64,000 nt of DNA from Desulfosporosinus acididurans (GCF_001029285.1 NZ_LDZY01000010.1:62001-126000); one strand, 5' to 3'. Numbered from the stretch's first letter, positions 17,127 through 26,479 are shown. Notes: a model not told the origin generated them from the letters alone. Numbers and translations: made by a program.

Positions 17127-18341
17127 TTAATTCTCCCAAGGTTCTATCCAATTTGCCCATAATAACTCTCCCGGACTCACCGGACCATGATCTGCCGGCA
17201 CATCGACCAACAGTTGACTGCCAACCATGGAACGCAGAACTCCTGAACCTTGGGCAGGCGCTAAATCCGCCCAAAGTTCCCCATCCTTGAATAACGCTCG
17301 AGCCCGCAAAAAACGCCGTTGTTTTCCTCCCTTGGCAAAGCCGTTAGCCATTTTAACGAAGCTTCTTTCCCCTTCGATTACTGAATAACCCGCAAGTTTG
17401 CGCAAAGCAGGACGAACTAAAAGTTCAAAGGTCACTACAGCGGCAGCAGGATTCCCGGAAAGTGAAAAAAATAGCTGCTGCCCCTTTCGGCCCGCCGCTA
17501 AAGGGGTCCCCGGCTTCAGGCGAAGCTTCCAGAAAAGCATTTCACAGCCAAATTGGCCAAGGGCATGGCGCATAACGTCATAATCCCCTACTGATGCGCC
17601 TCCCGTTGAAATAACAATGTCGGCATCAGCCACTCTTTCTAAGGCTGCCAATGTGTCTTCAATTTTGTCAGAAACAATCGGAACCGCTATGACCTCACAG
17701 CCAATATTTTGAATCATGCCGCGAAGCGTATAGCTGTTACTGTTATAGATTTTAGCAGGAAGCAGCGGCTGTCCGATAGCCATCAGCTCTGATCCTGTAG
17801 CAAGCAGACCAACACGCGGCCTACGGTATACCTTAGCCTGATCCCAACCCATTGCAGCCAAAAGGCCAACGGCAGGCGGCGTCAAAAAGCAACCACGTTT
17901 GAGAAGCAAATCCCCATTTTTGATTTCCTCTCCTTGATAGACTATATTTTGGTTGGGCATGATGGGACGCAGAATGGTTACCTGGTCCCCATCACGTTCC
18001 GTGTCTTCTTGACGTACTACACAATTTGCTCCGGGCGGGATCGGAGCGCCCGTATAAATCTTTGCCGCTTCGCCGGCCATAATTTCCCGCTCGGAAAAAG
18101 TTCCGGCAGGAATTTCACTCACGATCGCCAGATGCAAGGGATTATCTTCCAGACCTGTTGAACGATAAGCATAACCATCCAGCGGAGAACGGTCAAAAGG
18201 AGGCATATCAATCTTCGCAGTCACATCCTGAGCCAATACTCTCTGAAACGCATTGGCAAGGGAAACGTTTTCCTCCCCAACAGACCTTATCTCCTTAAGA
18301 ACCAGTTCCTTAGCTTCTTCCAACTCAATCATAATTTTCAT
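17127..18341 (-). CDS. moeA: Molybdopterin molybdenumtransferase MoeA
   Basis: 404 residues in the standard MoeA order: N-terminal domain with DMPPFDRSPLDGYAYRS, then IYTGAPIPPGANCVVRQEDT, the MoCF-binding domain with STGGASVGDYDV and LFFSLSGNPAAAVVTFELL, and a small C-terminal beta domain. MoeA inserts molybdate into MPT-AMP. The ribosome site is weak, and an ATG three codons in is equally possible. mobB follows by two bases. A large palindrome separates the gene from the upstream fapA. Confidence 0.93.
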   Translation of the reverse strand: MKIMIELEEAKELVLKEIRSVGEENVSLANAFQRVLAQDVTAKIDMPPFDRSPLDGYAYRSTGLEDNPLHLAIVSEIPAGTFSEREIMAGEAAKIYTGAPIPPGANCVVRQEDTERDGDQVTILRPIMPNQNIVYQGEEIKNGDLLLKRGCFLTPPAVGLLAAMGWDQAKVYRRPRVGLLATGSELMAIGQPLLPAKIYNSNSYTLRGMIQNIGCEVIAVPIVSDKIEDTLAALERVADADIVISTGGASVGDYDVMRHALGQFGCEMLFWKLRLKPGTPLAAGRKGQQLFFSLSGNPAAAVVTFELLVRPALRKLAGYSVIEGERSFVKMANGFAKGGKQRRFLRARALFKDGELWADLAPAQGSGVLRSMVGSQLLVDVPADHGPVSPGELLWANWIEPWEN

Positions 18342-18440
18342 CTACTATTCATCTCGATTTTCCTCTCAAAACTCTATTTCATCATTTATCTTAGTGTATC
18401 GGCAATTCCAATCATTGTCAAAGAGACTAAATTAGCAAAT

Positions 18441-18531
18441 TAGAGCAAAAGAGCAAGAGGGACGGTCCTTTTAACACAGCGTGTTAAAAGGACCGTCCCT
18501 CTTGCTCTTCCGTTTTGCACATTTTGCTCTA
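18441..18531. repeat. Compound palindromic repeat (MITE/REP-like)
   Basis: Perfect 28-bp arms at 18,450-18,477 and 18,481-18,508 are separated by three bases. An outer pair of 10-bp arms (TAGAGCAAAA at 18,441-18,450 and TTTTGCTCTA at 18,522-18,531) encloses them. The core contains GGGACGGTCC. The right outer arm includes the stop codon of the fapA gene. It may serve as the fapA terminator. Confidence 0.85.
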
Positions 18532-20475
18532 AAAAGGATTCGCCTTGAGTTTATCGACGTGTACGCGTCCATCCTCCCGATAAATCTCCAATTGTTTGCA
18601 GTCTTCTTCTATCTGAATAACTTCTCTTCCCGCTGTTATGATAACATTTTGATGACAATACGTCACAGAAAGTCTACTGTCAGATCCTATCTGAACATAG
18701 GTGGCACTAACTCCTGAACCTCCCAATTCATTGATCTTAACATCGCCTCCGGCAAAGATTTTCCCACCCCGGCATACACCTTCAATGGTGACATCTTCTT
18801 CAATATGAATTTCTGAGTTGTAGATTCCCTTTGAACACTTAAACGATCCGCCGCATTCAACGTTTGCCCCTTGTAGATAGCCTACTTCCAAGCTGAGTTT
18901 TTCCGGGATTTCGACGGACATATTTTCAACATATTGCCTCAAAACTTCATCAACTCGTTGTAAGGCCTGCACTGATTGAACTTCAAGGGGCCCTAAGCCA
19001 ACCAAAAAGCGTTTTGCAGTTTGGATCGAAATAACTAAACCCTCGGATACCATTTCATCGTCTTTATGTTCCTGGATATATTTCTCGATTCGAGCACATA
19101 GTTTGGGAAGATTGGAATACTGCCTCTCCAGGATAAGTTTCAGACATTGTCCCGGTTTTAAGTTGTTGTTCCCTGAAGCCTTTAGCAAAACGGCTGTGTT
19201 AGCTAAACAGCTGTTCAGCTGATCCTGCAGATCAGACAACGATCGAAGCAGTTGCGAGCGAGCAACATATTTTTCTCCGATAAGGGTCTTGCCGCCCATA
19301 ATGTTCCCATAAATCTTAGCGCCTTTTTCGGCCCTGATCTCGGCTCGGGAAACTGAACCTTTAATTTCTATTTTCCCCCCCGCCAAAATATGAAGCCCAT
19401 CGTGAACATTTCCATTGACATAAACATCCCCTGGAAAATCAATACTTCCGCTTGCTAAATCAACATCCTGATTTTGAACATAGACGTTTTCTACCATGTA
19501 CGTCTTTTCATCAACTCGTACCGGCTGCCCGGAACATGAGGCAATAACTTCAAGTCCATCCTCAGAAAGATGGACATTCTTTTTTAAGTGGAATTGAAAA
19601 TCCTTGACTACGGCTGTTCCAAGCTCTTTGCCAAACACATCTTTTCCGGGAGTTCCCGGCTTTCCTGGTATTTTACGGGCTAAAACGGTTCCCTCTTCAA
19701 CTAACTTCACTTTGGAGGCGTAAAAATCAACCTTATTCTCGTCCGAAGCAATGCTCTTCTGGGGCTCCCCCACAAAGTCCTCTAATTGAGCGTGCTGAGG
19801 CGGAACCACTGGAGTAGCTTCAGCAACAATAACTTCACCAAAACCTTTCACGGACAATATTTCTGACCAACTTTGAGGCCGACGTCCGTGAACAATCTGT
19901 AACTGTTCCAGATCTCTATTCAGCTTCGTTTCATCCCAGGCCTCGCTGCTTATAGGCAGGGATTCCCAGTAGGCAAATTGGGCCAAATCTATAGCTTCAG
20001 ATGCTGGAAGTTCCTCCGGAATAAGATAGCGTCCCGGAAGTTCATGCCTAACTTTAGCAGCGACGGCCAATCCCTGATTACGTATTTGCAATTCCCAGGT
20101 CAATTGACCCGTTTGCTGCACAGGATAAAATTCCACTTGATCTCCAAAGTTAACAAAAAAGGGCTTGCTCTGAGGACTGCCATTCCGTTGAATTTCTCCC
20201 GCTCGAGGAAAAGGGATAAAGCGTTTTACACCTTCGCCGAAGACAAACGTATATTTGTTATCCTCCCGCTTAACTTGGGTAGGGGTTAGATGTAAATCCT
20301 CGGGAGTTTGCTCAATAAGATCATTCCAAGACAAACGAACCTTCCATTTTTTTGAAAAAAATCGAGGTTTTTCTAGAACTTCAATTCCGATCTCTTCTTG
20401 TGGCAACTTAAGCTTAGTCGCCCACTCTACTCTAATTTCTTCGAGAGAATCACCATGAACGACTTCTTCCGGCAT
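18529..20475 (-). CDS. FapA/DUF342 family polymerising-type protein
   Basis: 648 residues from the ATG at 20,473-20,475 with a GGGGAG ribosome site; a frame extending to 20,520 lacks a site. An N-terminal Jag-N/KH-like module (EEIRVEWATKLKLPQEEIGIEVL) is followed by the DUF342 signature KIPGKPGTPGKDVFGKEL near residue 270. After it comes a long right-handed beta-helix made of short Gly-rich repeats (VYVNGNVHDGLHILAGGKIE), interrupted by a coiled-coil segment of about 100 residues (SQLLRSLSDLQDQLNSC). The family is called flagellar assembly protein A because of studies in Vibrio. Here it is far from the flagellar cluster, so a flagellar role is not assumed. Confidence 0.8.
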   Translation of the reverse strand: MPEEVVHGDSLEEIRVEWATKLKLPQEEIGIEVLEKPRFFSKKWKVRLSWNDLIEQTPEDLHLTPTQVKREDNKYTFVFGEGVKRFIPFPRAGEIQRNGSPQSKPFFVNFGDQVEFYPVQQTGQLTWELQIRNQGLAVAAKVRHELPGRYLIPEELPASEAIDLAQFAYWESLPISSEAWDETKLNRDLEQLQIVHGRRPQSWSEILSVKGFGEVIVAEATPVVPPQHAQLEDFVGEPQKSIASDENKVDFYASKVKLVEEGTVLARKIPGKPGTPGKDVFGKELGTAVVKDFQFHLKKNVHLSEDGLEVIASCSGQPVRVDEKTYMVENVYVQNQDVDLASGSIDFPGDVYVNGNVHDGLHILAGGKIEIKGSVSRAEIRAEKGAKIYGNIMGGKTLIGEKYVARSQLLRSLSDLQDQLNSCLANTAVLLKASGNNNLKPGQCLKLILERQYSNLPKLCARIEKYIQEHKDDEMVSEGLVISIQTAKRFLVGLGPLEVQSVQALQRVDEVLRQYVENMSVEIPEKLSLEVGYLQGANVECGGSFKCSKGIYNSEIHIEEDVTIEGVCRGGKIFAGGDVKINELGGSGVSATYVQIGSDSRLSVTYCHQNVIITAGREVIQIEEDCKQLEIYREDGRVHVDKLKANPF

Positions 20476-20601
20476 CTTAATCTCCCCGCTTATTGAAAAA
20501 ATCACCTTTGAATTTACCATATCAGAAATTTATCGAAAACCACATAGGCCTTTGGTCCTAAAAGCCAATAATATTTTATAATTTAGGATAATCTTCTGAA
20601 A

Positions 20602-21657
20602 TCAGGGAGTAGTTTGGCTAGCTTCAACATTAAAAATCTCATAATCTGACGATTGAGTCCCATTCGGATCCCGACTGTTCCCTGGGACTTTGGGCAGGGG
20701 CTTACTGGGTGTTGGAATAACAGGTTTTAATAAGTCAACGGGCTCTTCGTCGATGACTCTGTCCGTCGTCAACCCTTGCTGCAAATTTGCAACAACTTTC
20801 TTAACATCCAGAGGATCAACCTGCCAATAACTAACCCCATCAACCTCTAAAAATGACCCCGGTAAGGTCTGGGAAATAACATTTGAACTATTAAAACCTA
20901 CGGCCGTCTTAGCCACTGCCAAGATATCCTTGACGGATAAATTGGTCGACACGGCCTGCATTAATTCTGGAACAAGATAAGGCAGCTTTGGTAACGTGCT
21001 CAATTGAACCATTTCTTTGGCCACAGCCTTTAAGACAATCTGCTGTCGAGCCGTTCGGGAAATATCGGAAAGTGCATCATGCCGAAAACGAGCATACTCC
21101 AAGGCTTTCTCACCGTCCAGGCGCTGCAAACCTTTATGCAGATTAATATAGCCATCCTCTTGATCGCCGGTTTCATAATACATATCCTTTTCTACATTAA
21201 CTGCGACCCCGCCCAATGTGTCAATTATTTTCTTGAAGCCTTGGAAATTTGTCAGAATATAACCTGAGATTGTCTCACCGGTTAAATCTGCCACACTGTT
21301 TTGCAAGACTTCTAAATTTTTCAGCGAAGCAATAGCATTGATTTTTATATATCCATGCCCTGTGAGGAAAATTCTTGTATCTCGGGGAATAGACAATAGA
21401 CTTATCCTCCGCGTTTTAGGGTCAATGCTTGCGACAATAAGAGAATCTGTATTAAATTTTGTTTCCTCCAGTCTCTGATCAGCGCCTATGAGTAAAATAT
21501 TGACCTGTTCGTCAAAGTTTTTGGCTGAATCATTAGAAGAATTTCCCTTGGAAATGGTTTTCCCAGAGCCACTGAATCCCTTATACCCCCAAAAACCAAG
21601 GGCCAGCACCCCACAGATCGTGATAGCTGTCAGCCTTGCGACCCATTTATTGATCAT
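20602..21657 (-). CDS. LytR-CpsA-Psr (LCP) family cell-wall glycopolymer ligase
   Basis: A 351-residue protein with one N-terminal membrane anchor (about 8-26) and an extracellular LCP domain. Family elements are NILLIGADQRLEE, ASIDPKTRRISLLSIPRDTRIFL and EYARFRHDALSDISRTARQQ, the last holding the conserved arginines. LCP enzymes transfer undecaprenyl-linked glycopolymers to peptidoglycan on the outer face of the membrane. A C-terminal Pro/Ser-rich tail of about 50 residues is not part of the catalytic fold. It is a single gene without cell-wall neighbours. Confidence 0.88.
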   Translation of the reverse strand: MINKWVARLTAITICGVLALGFWGYKGFSGSGKTISKGNSSNDSAKNFDEQVNILLIGADQRLEETKFNTDSLIVASIDPKTRRISLLSIPRDTRIFLTGHGYIKINAIASLKNLEVLQNSVADLTGETISGYILTNFQGFKKIIDTLGGVAVNVEKDMYYETGDQEDGYINLHKGLQRLDGEKALEYARFRHDALSDISRTARQQIVLKAVAKEMVQLSTLPKLPYLVPELMQAVSTNLSVKDILAVAKTAVGFNSSNVISQTLPGSFLEVDGVSYWQVDPLDVKKVVANLQQGLTTDRVIDEEPVDLLKPVIPTPSKPLPKVPGNSRDPNGTQSSDYEIFNVEASQTTP

Positions 21658-21786
21658 CTATAACAACTCCATTATAAAAAGCTCTTCCTTGAATTATAAC
21701 CAAATTTTAGCATCTAAAAGCCCTGTCTTAACATTTATATTAAAAATGATGATTACTTTTTAGGGAGCTCTTGAGAAATACAAATA

Positions 21787-21832
21787 GTCCGAAAGGATGC
21801 GTTTAACGCTTTTAAACCTTTCGGACCTTTTT
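21787..21832 (+). terminator. Hairpin with T-tract downstream of bshC
   Basis: GTCCGAAAGG and CCTTTCGGAC pair around about 20 bases and CTTTTTCTTTT follows on the plus strand. It lies between the end of bshC and the start of the LCP gene, both on the minus strand. Termination in the minus direction would depend mainly on the stem because the T-tract faces the other way. Confidence 0.5.
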
Positions 21833-21847
21833 CTTTTGCCAAAAATA

Positions 21848-23428
21848 CTATAGCAAAATCTTCTGTTCGCAAAAATCCCCTGTTAAAGGAAGTTCAGCAA
21901 TACGATCAACGAAACCCTCACCAAACAGCGTAACAAAGTACAAAGGATTTAGGATCCGCTCCTGTCTCCCTTTATTAGGCGTAATCCCATCCTCAAGCAC
22001 CCTCAAACCCTCGAGAACCGCACCATATTTCTTACGCTGAGCTTGCCAGAGTTTTTTCCTTAAGTATTCAATTTGGAGATTAACTTTCATTTCGTTCCGA
22101 ATTATCCAATCATGAACATTAGCATGAATGTCCTCAAGGGGACCCAATTCTTTATAGCCTTTTTCGATAACAGACCTCAACTGCTGTATACGATGCTCAA
22201 TATCCAGAGAATCCCGATCGCGAATACAACGTTCTTTGTAACCATCTAACCCCTGATAAACATCAGCCAGCGTCAATCCTTCTTTGCTAAGCGATTTCTG
22301 CCAGGAAGGTGTCACGATAACTGCCGACAACCGGGGAAATAAGATGGGCATAATAAACCCAAAGGATAGAAACACTTCTCCCAGCTGAGCCCAATAATTC
22401 AATTCCCCAGGACCGGGAACATAGGCTAAGGTGGGGAATAAAAATTCCTGAACAATTGGTCGAGTCACAACGTTGGGAGAGAACATTCCAGGATTTTTCC
22501 TTAACAACATAGGCAAAACGTCATTATCCAAGATTTTGTCTTGGCCCCTTAAATAATAACTGTGACCCTGATTTAAAATTGCCCGGCGTTCTGGATTGGC
22601 CAGGAATAAGTTCACTTCGCCTCCCAGGGGCTGAATCTGGGCTGAAAAACCAAGTTTTGTCCAAGCCTCAGTTCGCCGGAACAGAGCCTCCCGAACACTA
22701 CTATGTAGTTTAAGGATTTGTTCATACATTGGAGCCGCCAAACGTTTGAATTCCGGCAGCAAAGGATCAAACAAGATCAGGCCCCATTTTTTGAGCAGCC
22801 ACTGTAAAGTTAAGGCAAACCATTGGGCGAGATTTTCTGCTTGATTAAGGAAACGCCGGCAATGCTGGAGAACTAAGTCTCTAAATTCGCCATCAGGCAG
22901 CTGCAAAAGTTGCAGCTCAATAGCTTCCCAGGAGGGAACAGGCAGAATTCCCACTGATTTTCCTTCTTCTCCGTCACCCGGGAGACTGCAGGGAAAAGGC
23001 TTCCCTTTATAATTTAGAAAGAAGGTTTTATGTATTTCTATCCAGTCATGATCCTCACTGGCAATCCAAAACACCGGTACTACAGGCCGCCCAAGCCTTT
23101 TCCGTTGTTCCTCGGCAAGGCGAATAATCGTCATCGCCTTATATAAGGTATACAAAGGTCCGGTCAAAATACCTGCTTGTTGGCCGGTAATAACGACCAG
23201 GGTTTCATTACGCCTCAGCTCGTCAATCATTTGCAGCGTTTCCTTGTTTGCCCCTAAGAAGCGGTGATAGGCTTTTAATGTATCAACAAGTTCTTCTCTT
23301 GGATAATTCCTGGAATCCAGATACCTTGCTCGCCGCTCAAAACTTTCTTGAAGCCGCGGATTGCCGCTGGGAAAAAAAAAAGCTACTTGTTCAAAACAAG
23401 TAGCCAAGGCTTGCATCGGATCTCTCAT
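21848..23428 (-). CDS. bshC: Bacillithiol biosynthesis cysteine-adding enzyme BshC
   Basis: A 526-residue protein with BshC signatures: VVITGQQAGILTGPLYTLYKAMT near residue 80, PVFWIASEDHDWIEI near 120, and a C-terminal coiled-coil with LRVLEDGITPNKGRQERILNPLYF. BshC adds cysteine to glucosaminyl-malate in the last step of bacillithiol synthesis. bshA is about 13 kb away at 8,002-9,168. The selD gene ends 41 bases upstream, so selA, selD and bshC may form one transcript. This would link selenium and low-molecular-weight thiol metabolism, which is an inference from position only. Confidence 0.92.
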   Translation of the reverse strand: MRDPMQALATCFEQVAFFFPSGNPRLQESFERRARYLDSRNYPREELVDTLKAYHRFLGANKETLQMIDELRRNETLVVITGQQAGILTGPLYTLYKAMTIIRLAEEQRKRLGRPVVPVFWIASEDHDWIEIHKTFFLNYKGKPFPCSLPGDGEEGKSVGILPVPSWEAIELQLLQLPDGEFRDLVLQHCRRFLNQAENLAQWFALTLQWLLKKWGLILFDPLLPEFKRLAAPMYEQILKLHSSVREALFRRTEAWTKLGFSAQIQPLGGEVNLFLANPERRAILNQGHSYYLRGQDKILDNDVLPMLLRKNPGMFSPNVVTRPIVQEFLFPTLAYVPGPGELNYWAQLGEVFLSFGFIMPILFPRLSAVIVTPSWQKSLSKEGLTLADVYQGLDGYKERCIRDRDSLDIEHRIQQLRSVIEKGYKELGPLEDIHANVHDWIIRNEMKVNLQIEYLRKKLWQAQRKKYGAVLEGLRVLEDGITPNKGRQERILNPLYFVTLFGEGFVDRIAELPLTGDFCEQKILL

Positions 23429-23469
23429 AATTCATACCCCCGCTACCTTCCAATATACGGGGTATTTTA

Positions 23470-24543
23470 TCATGGGTGCAGGGAAATCGCAATTTTTCCG
23501 GGCTGACCGGCGCAGACTCGTCCGATCACTGCGGCTGCCGGCGTTTGAGCAATAGTCAGCTGTTTTAACAAAGGTTCCAGATGATCTTGGGAAACTGCAA
23601 TAAGAAGTCCGCCTGAAGTTATGGCATCACAGAGCACAACCTGCAATTCCTCGGGTACATCTGAAGCAAACTCTATCCAACCTTCCAGGTGGCGCTGATT
23701 AGCTCTTGTCCCTCCGGGAATCGCCTGTTGCTCAATACATTGCCAAACACTCTCTAAAACCGGGACATCACCAGCATATACTTCAGCACTTGAGCCGCTT
23801 GCCGAAAGCATCTCATGTAAATGTCCCAACAACCCGAAACCTGTTATATCCGTAACCGCGTGAACACCTGCTTCAACTGCAGCTTCAGCAGCTCCCTTGT
23901 TCAAAGCTGCCATGACCTGAATAACTTCTTGTTCTGCCTTGGCTGAAACAATACCACGCTTTATTCCTGTCGTAATAATTCCTACACCGAGAGGTTTCGT
24001 AAGAACTAAGTAATCTCCATCCTCAGCTTTAGCATTGGAAAGAACGTTATCTGGATGAACAACTCCGGTAACGGAAAGTCCATATTTCGGCTCAGAATCA
24101 TCAATAGAATGTCCTCCGACCAAAACCGCCCCCGACTCCCGGATTTTATCACTTCCGCCCTGAAGAATTTGGGCTAATACTTCCATTTTTAATTTACTAA
24201 TAGGAAACGAGACTAAGTTCATCGCCGTCAAGGGTTTGGCCCCCATGGCGTAAATGTCACTTAAAGCATTGGCCGCAGCGATTTGACCAAAAGCATAGGG
24301 ATCATCTACCACGGGAGTAAAGAAATCGACGCTCTGTACAAGAGCCTGTTCATCGTTAATTCGATATACTCCAGCATCATCAGAAGTATCCAGACCTACA
24401 ATCAAATTAGCATCTTCTTGATTTGGAGGTAAGCAGCACAAAACTTGTGCCAGGTCCCCAGGACCTATCTTGCATCCTCAGCCTGCTTTTGTTGAGAACT
24501 GGGTCAAGCGGATTTTATCTTGACTATTGAGACCAAGTTCCAT
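23470..24543 (-). CDS. selD: Selenide, water dikinase SelD with selenocysteine at residue 22 (TGA codon)
   Basis: The true gene starts at ATG 24,541-24,543 (MELGLNSQDKIRLTQF) and reads through an in-frame TGA at 24,478-24,480. This gives AG-U-GCKIGPGDL, the known SelD active site in which selenocysteine replaces cysteine. The full product is 357 residues. The rest is a standard AIR-synthase-type fold with VGLDTSDDAGVYRI, QSVDFFTPVVDDPYAFG and LVGGHSIDDSEPKYG. SelD makes selenophosphate from selenide and ATP. A conventional caller starts at the in-frame TTG at 24,441 and loses the active site. A GGTGGTGA site precedes the ATG. selA lies upstream. Confidence 0.95.
24440..24480 (-). promoter_or_regulatory. 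Putative bacterial SECIS element of selD
   Basis: Twelve bases after the TGA, GGTCC and GGACC pair around a TGG loop (24,453-24,465), and CACAA..TTGTG can pair just downstream. This is the place and the kind of G-containing loop where SelB binds in bacterial selenoprotein mRNAs. A fold calculation was not possible here. Confidence 0.6.
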
Positions 24544-24647
24544 TCTAGTCACCACCAAAATTTAATATACGTTATGGCTATACATCACGTTGTAATTATC
24601 ATTATAGCTAGATTACTCTCAACGTCAACCTAACGCAGAGTGAACTC

Positions 24648-26060
24648 CTATTTCCAATCATTGATGCGTTGAGCTATATCCTCAATGTCTCCGTCGAGCA
24701 AAGTTCGTACATCGAAAAGTATCCAATCCTTCTGAATGCGGGTTAAAATCGCTGCTGGGCCCAAACGGAGGAACTTTTCCAGTTCGTTAACACTTCCTTG
24801 CTTGGGACGGACAGAGCAAACCCATGTCGGCAGATTCACTGTGGGCCATGCCCCGCCTCCTACTTGCGATACATCCTCTCTAATTTCAACGGAAATAGTC
24901 TTACTCGGTTCCAAAACAGTTTTCAGTTCCTCTGCCTTGGCTTTCAACTCCTGGGAAGAATACGAGAGCATTCTCCAGACAGGAATTTCCCCGCCCTCTC
25001 CATTTAAGTACATACGGAGTGTTCCTTCTAAGGCGGCTAATGTCAACTTATCAATTCTGAGAGCTCTCGTCAATTGATTCGTTTTCAGGCGATCAATAAA
25101 ACAACGTTTGCCGACGATAATCCCGGCCTGCGGACCACCTAACAATTTATCACCGCTGAACGTGACCAGATCCAGTCCAGCCTTTACCGTTTGCTGAACC
25201 GTTGGTTCAGGAGGAAAACCCAAACTTATCCCATCAAAAAAGCTCCCACTCCCTAAATCCTCCATGACAGGAATACCCCGTTTTTCTCCAAGCTCCACTA
25301 ACTCTGCTCCAGCAACGGCATGAGTAAAGCCTTCCAGGCGATAATTACTGGTGTGAACCTTCAAGAGAAGTGCTGTTTCCGTGGAAATCGCATCTTCATA
25401 ATCTCTGTACCAGGTCTTATTCGTGCTTCCAACCTCAACAAGTTTCGCCCCTCCGGCTTTTAAAACTTCAGGTATTCGAAAGGACCCTCCGACTTCAACT
25501 AATTCGCCGCGGGAAACAACGACTTCTTTGCCCAAGGCAAACGTATTCATCATCAGCAGTACAGCCGCAGCATTATTATTGACTACCATAGCCGCTTCTG
25601 CACCGGAAAGTTCACACAGGAGCTGCTCAACAAGAGTATAGCGTGAGCCCCGTTCTCCGGTCTCAATATTCAATTCCAGATTACTATAGTGTTCAGCTTG
25701 AGCAGCCACGAAGCGGGCGATTTCCGGTGCAAGAAGTGCCCGGCCGCAATTTGTATGTAAGACAACGCCAGTGGCATTAATCACGCGGCGCAAATTTGTT
25801 TCAGGATTGGCTAAGGCTTGATACAGTTCGTCTATCAGCCACGGCCATAACTCCGCTTCAACATCCTCACCCCAATCCGATGTATTACTGTAGACATTTT
25901 CGCGCGCTTTTTGTAAAAGCTGTCGAACGCAATGTTTTATCCGGGGCAAGCTTCTCTTATTCGTCAAGAAGGGACCGAATTCCGCCTCTGCTTCCAGACG
26001 AGCCAGCACTTCATGAACTGCTGGAAGTGCTCTTAAACGCCGTTGTTTATCTTCCTCCAT
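24648..26060 (-). CDS. selA: L-seryl-tRNA(Sec) selenium transferase SelA
   Basis: A 470-residue PLP enzyme of the SelA family. It has RRVINATGVVLHTNCGRALL at about 91-110, ETGERGSRYTLVEQLLCELSG, and the PLP lysine in FSGDKLLGGPQAG (Lys305). It converts seryl-tRNA(Sec) to selenocysteyl-tRNA(Sec) with selenophosphate from SelD, whose gene follows after about 105 bases. SelB and the selC tRNA were looked for near these genes and not seen, so they must be elsewhere. An AAGGAG site precedes the ATG. Confidence 0.95.
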   Translation of the reverse strand: MEEDKQRRLRALPAVHEVLARLEAEAEFGPFLTNKRSLPRIKHCVRQLLQKARENVYSNTSDWGEDVEAELWPWLIDELYQALANPETNLRRVINATGVVLHTNCGRALLAPEIARFVAAQAEHYSNLELNIETGERGSRYTLVEQLLCELSGAEAAMVVNNNAAAVLLMMNTFALGKEVVVSRGELVEVGGSFRIPEVLKAGGAKLVEVGSTNKTWYRDYEDAISTETALLLKVHTSNYRLEGFTHAVAGAELVELGEKRGIPVMEDLGSGSFFDGISLGFPPEPTVQQTVKAGLDLVTFSGDKLLGGPQAGIIVGKRCFIDRLKTNQLTRALRIDKLTLAALEGTLRMYLNGEGGEIPVWRMLSYSSQELKAKAEELKTVLEPSKTISVEIREDVSQVGGGAWPTVNLPTWVCSVRPKQGSVNELEKFLRLGPAAILTRIQKDWILFDVRTLLDGDIEDIAQRINDWK

Positions 26061-26191
26061 CGGTTACCACTCCTTACAGGCCGTTTTTTAAGCGGCCAAT
26101 TATACATTCTTAAGGCTTGCACACTTTTTAGGATTTCGACATCCAAATTAGCATATGATATAGTCACAAGCTTAATTGAGGAGGAATTTCA

Positions 26192-26395
26192 TTGTCCAGC
26201 ACAAAATTGACTCAGCCATTACACCAGCCAGCTCAACAAGCTGTTATTATTTCATTTTCTGAACTTGCTCACAGAAAAAACCGATTCCAGCCCTGCATCT
26301 TTTGCGGAGAAACCATGGAGGTTCACAAGTTTAAAGGTAAAAACGTTTGCACCCGCTGTTTGCACCAGATACCGGCAATATTTTCCTTCGGCTGA
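26192..26395 (+). CDS. Small zinc-finger protein resembling anti-sigma-G factor Gin
   Basis: 67 residues from TTG at 26,192, seven bases after GAGGAGG. The N-terminal 30 residues are polar and Gln-rich. Residues about 33-60 read PCIFCGETMEVHKFKGKNVCTRCLHQI, a CxxC, a hydrophobic centre and a second CxxC. This layout resembles the Gin/CsfB zinc finger that inhibits sigma-G and sigma-E during sporulation. The match is by pattern only and the N-terminal extension is unusual. It is plus-strand and flanked by minus-strand genes, with its own terminator, so it is an independent unit. Confidence 0.6.
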   Translation: MSSTKLTQPLHQPAQQAVIISFSELAHRKNRFQPCIFCGETMEVHKFKGKNVCTRCLHQIPAIFSFG

Positions 26396-26479
26396 GGCAA
26401 ATCACCTTTGACTTACGTATGTCTTATCCTCGAACTCTTGGAAGCTGAGGGTAAGCTTAATATTAAAGATTATAATTAA

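Noticed and set aside
18529-20475. FapA/DUF342 protein as a part of the flagellar system here
   Set aside because: The gene is 9 kb or more away from the motility cluster, beside moeA and an LCP gene. The name derives from a distant organism.
23470-24441. SelD read as a 323-residue protein starting at TTG
   Set aside because: This start lacks the active site. The upstream ATG plus TGA-encoded selenocysteine restores the conserved AGUGCKIGPG motif.
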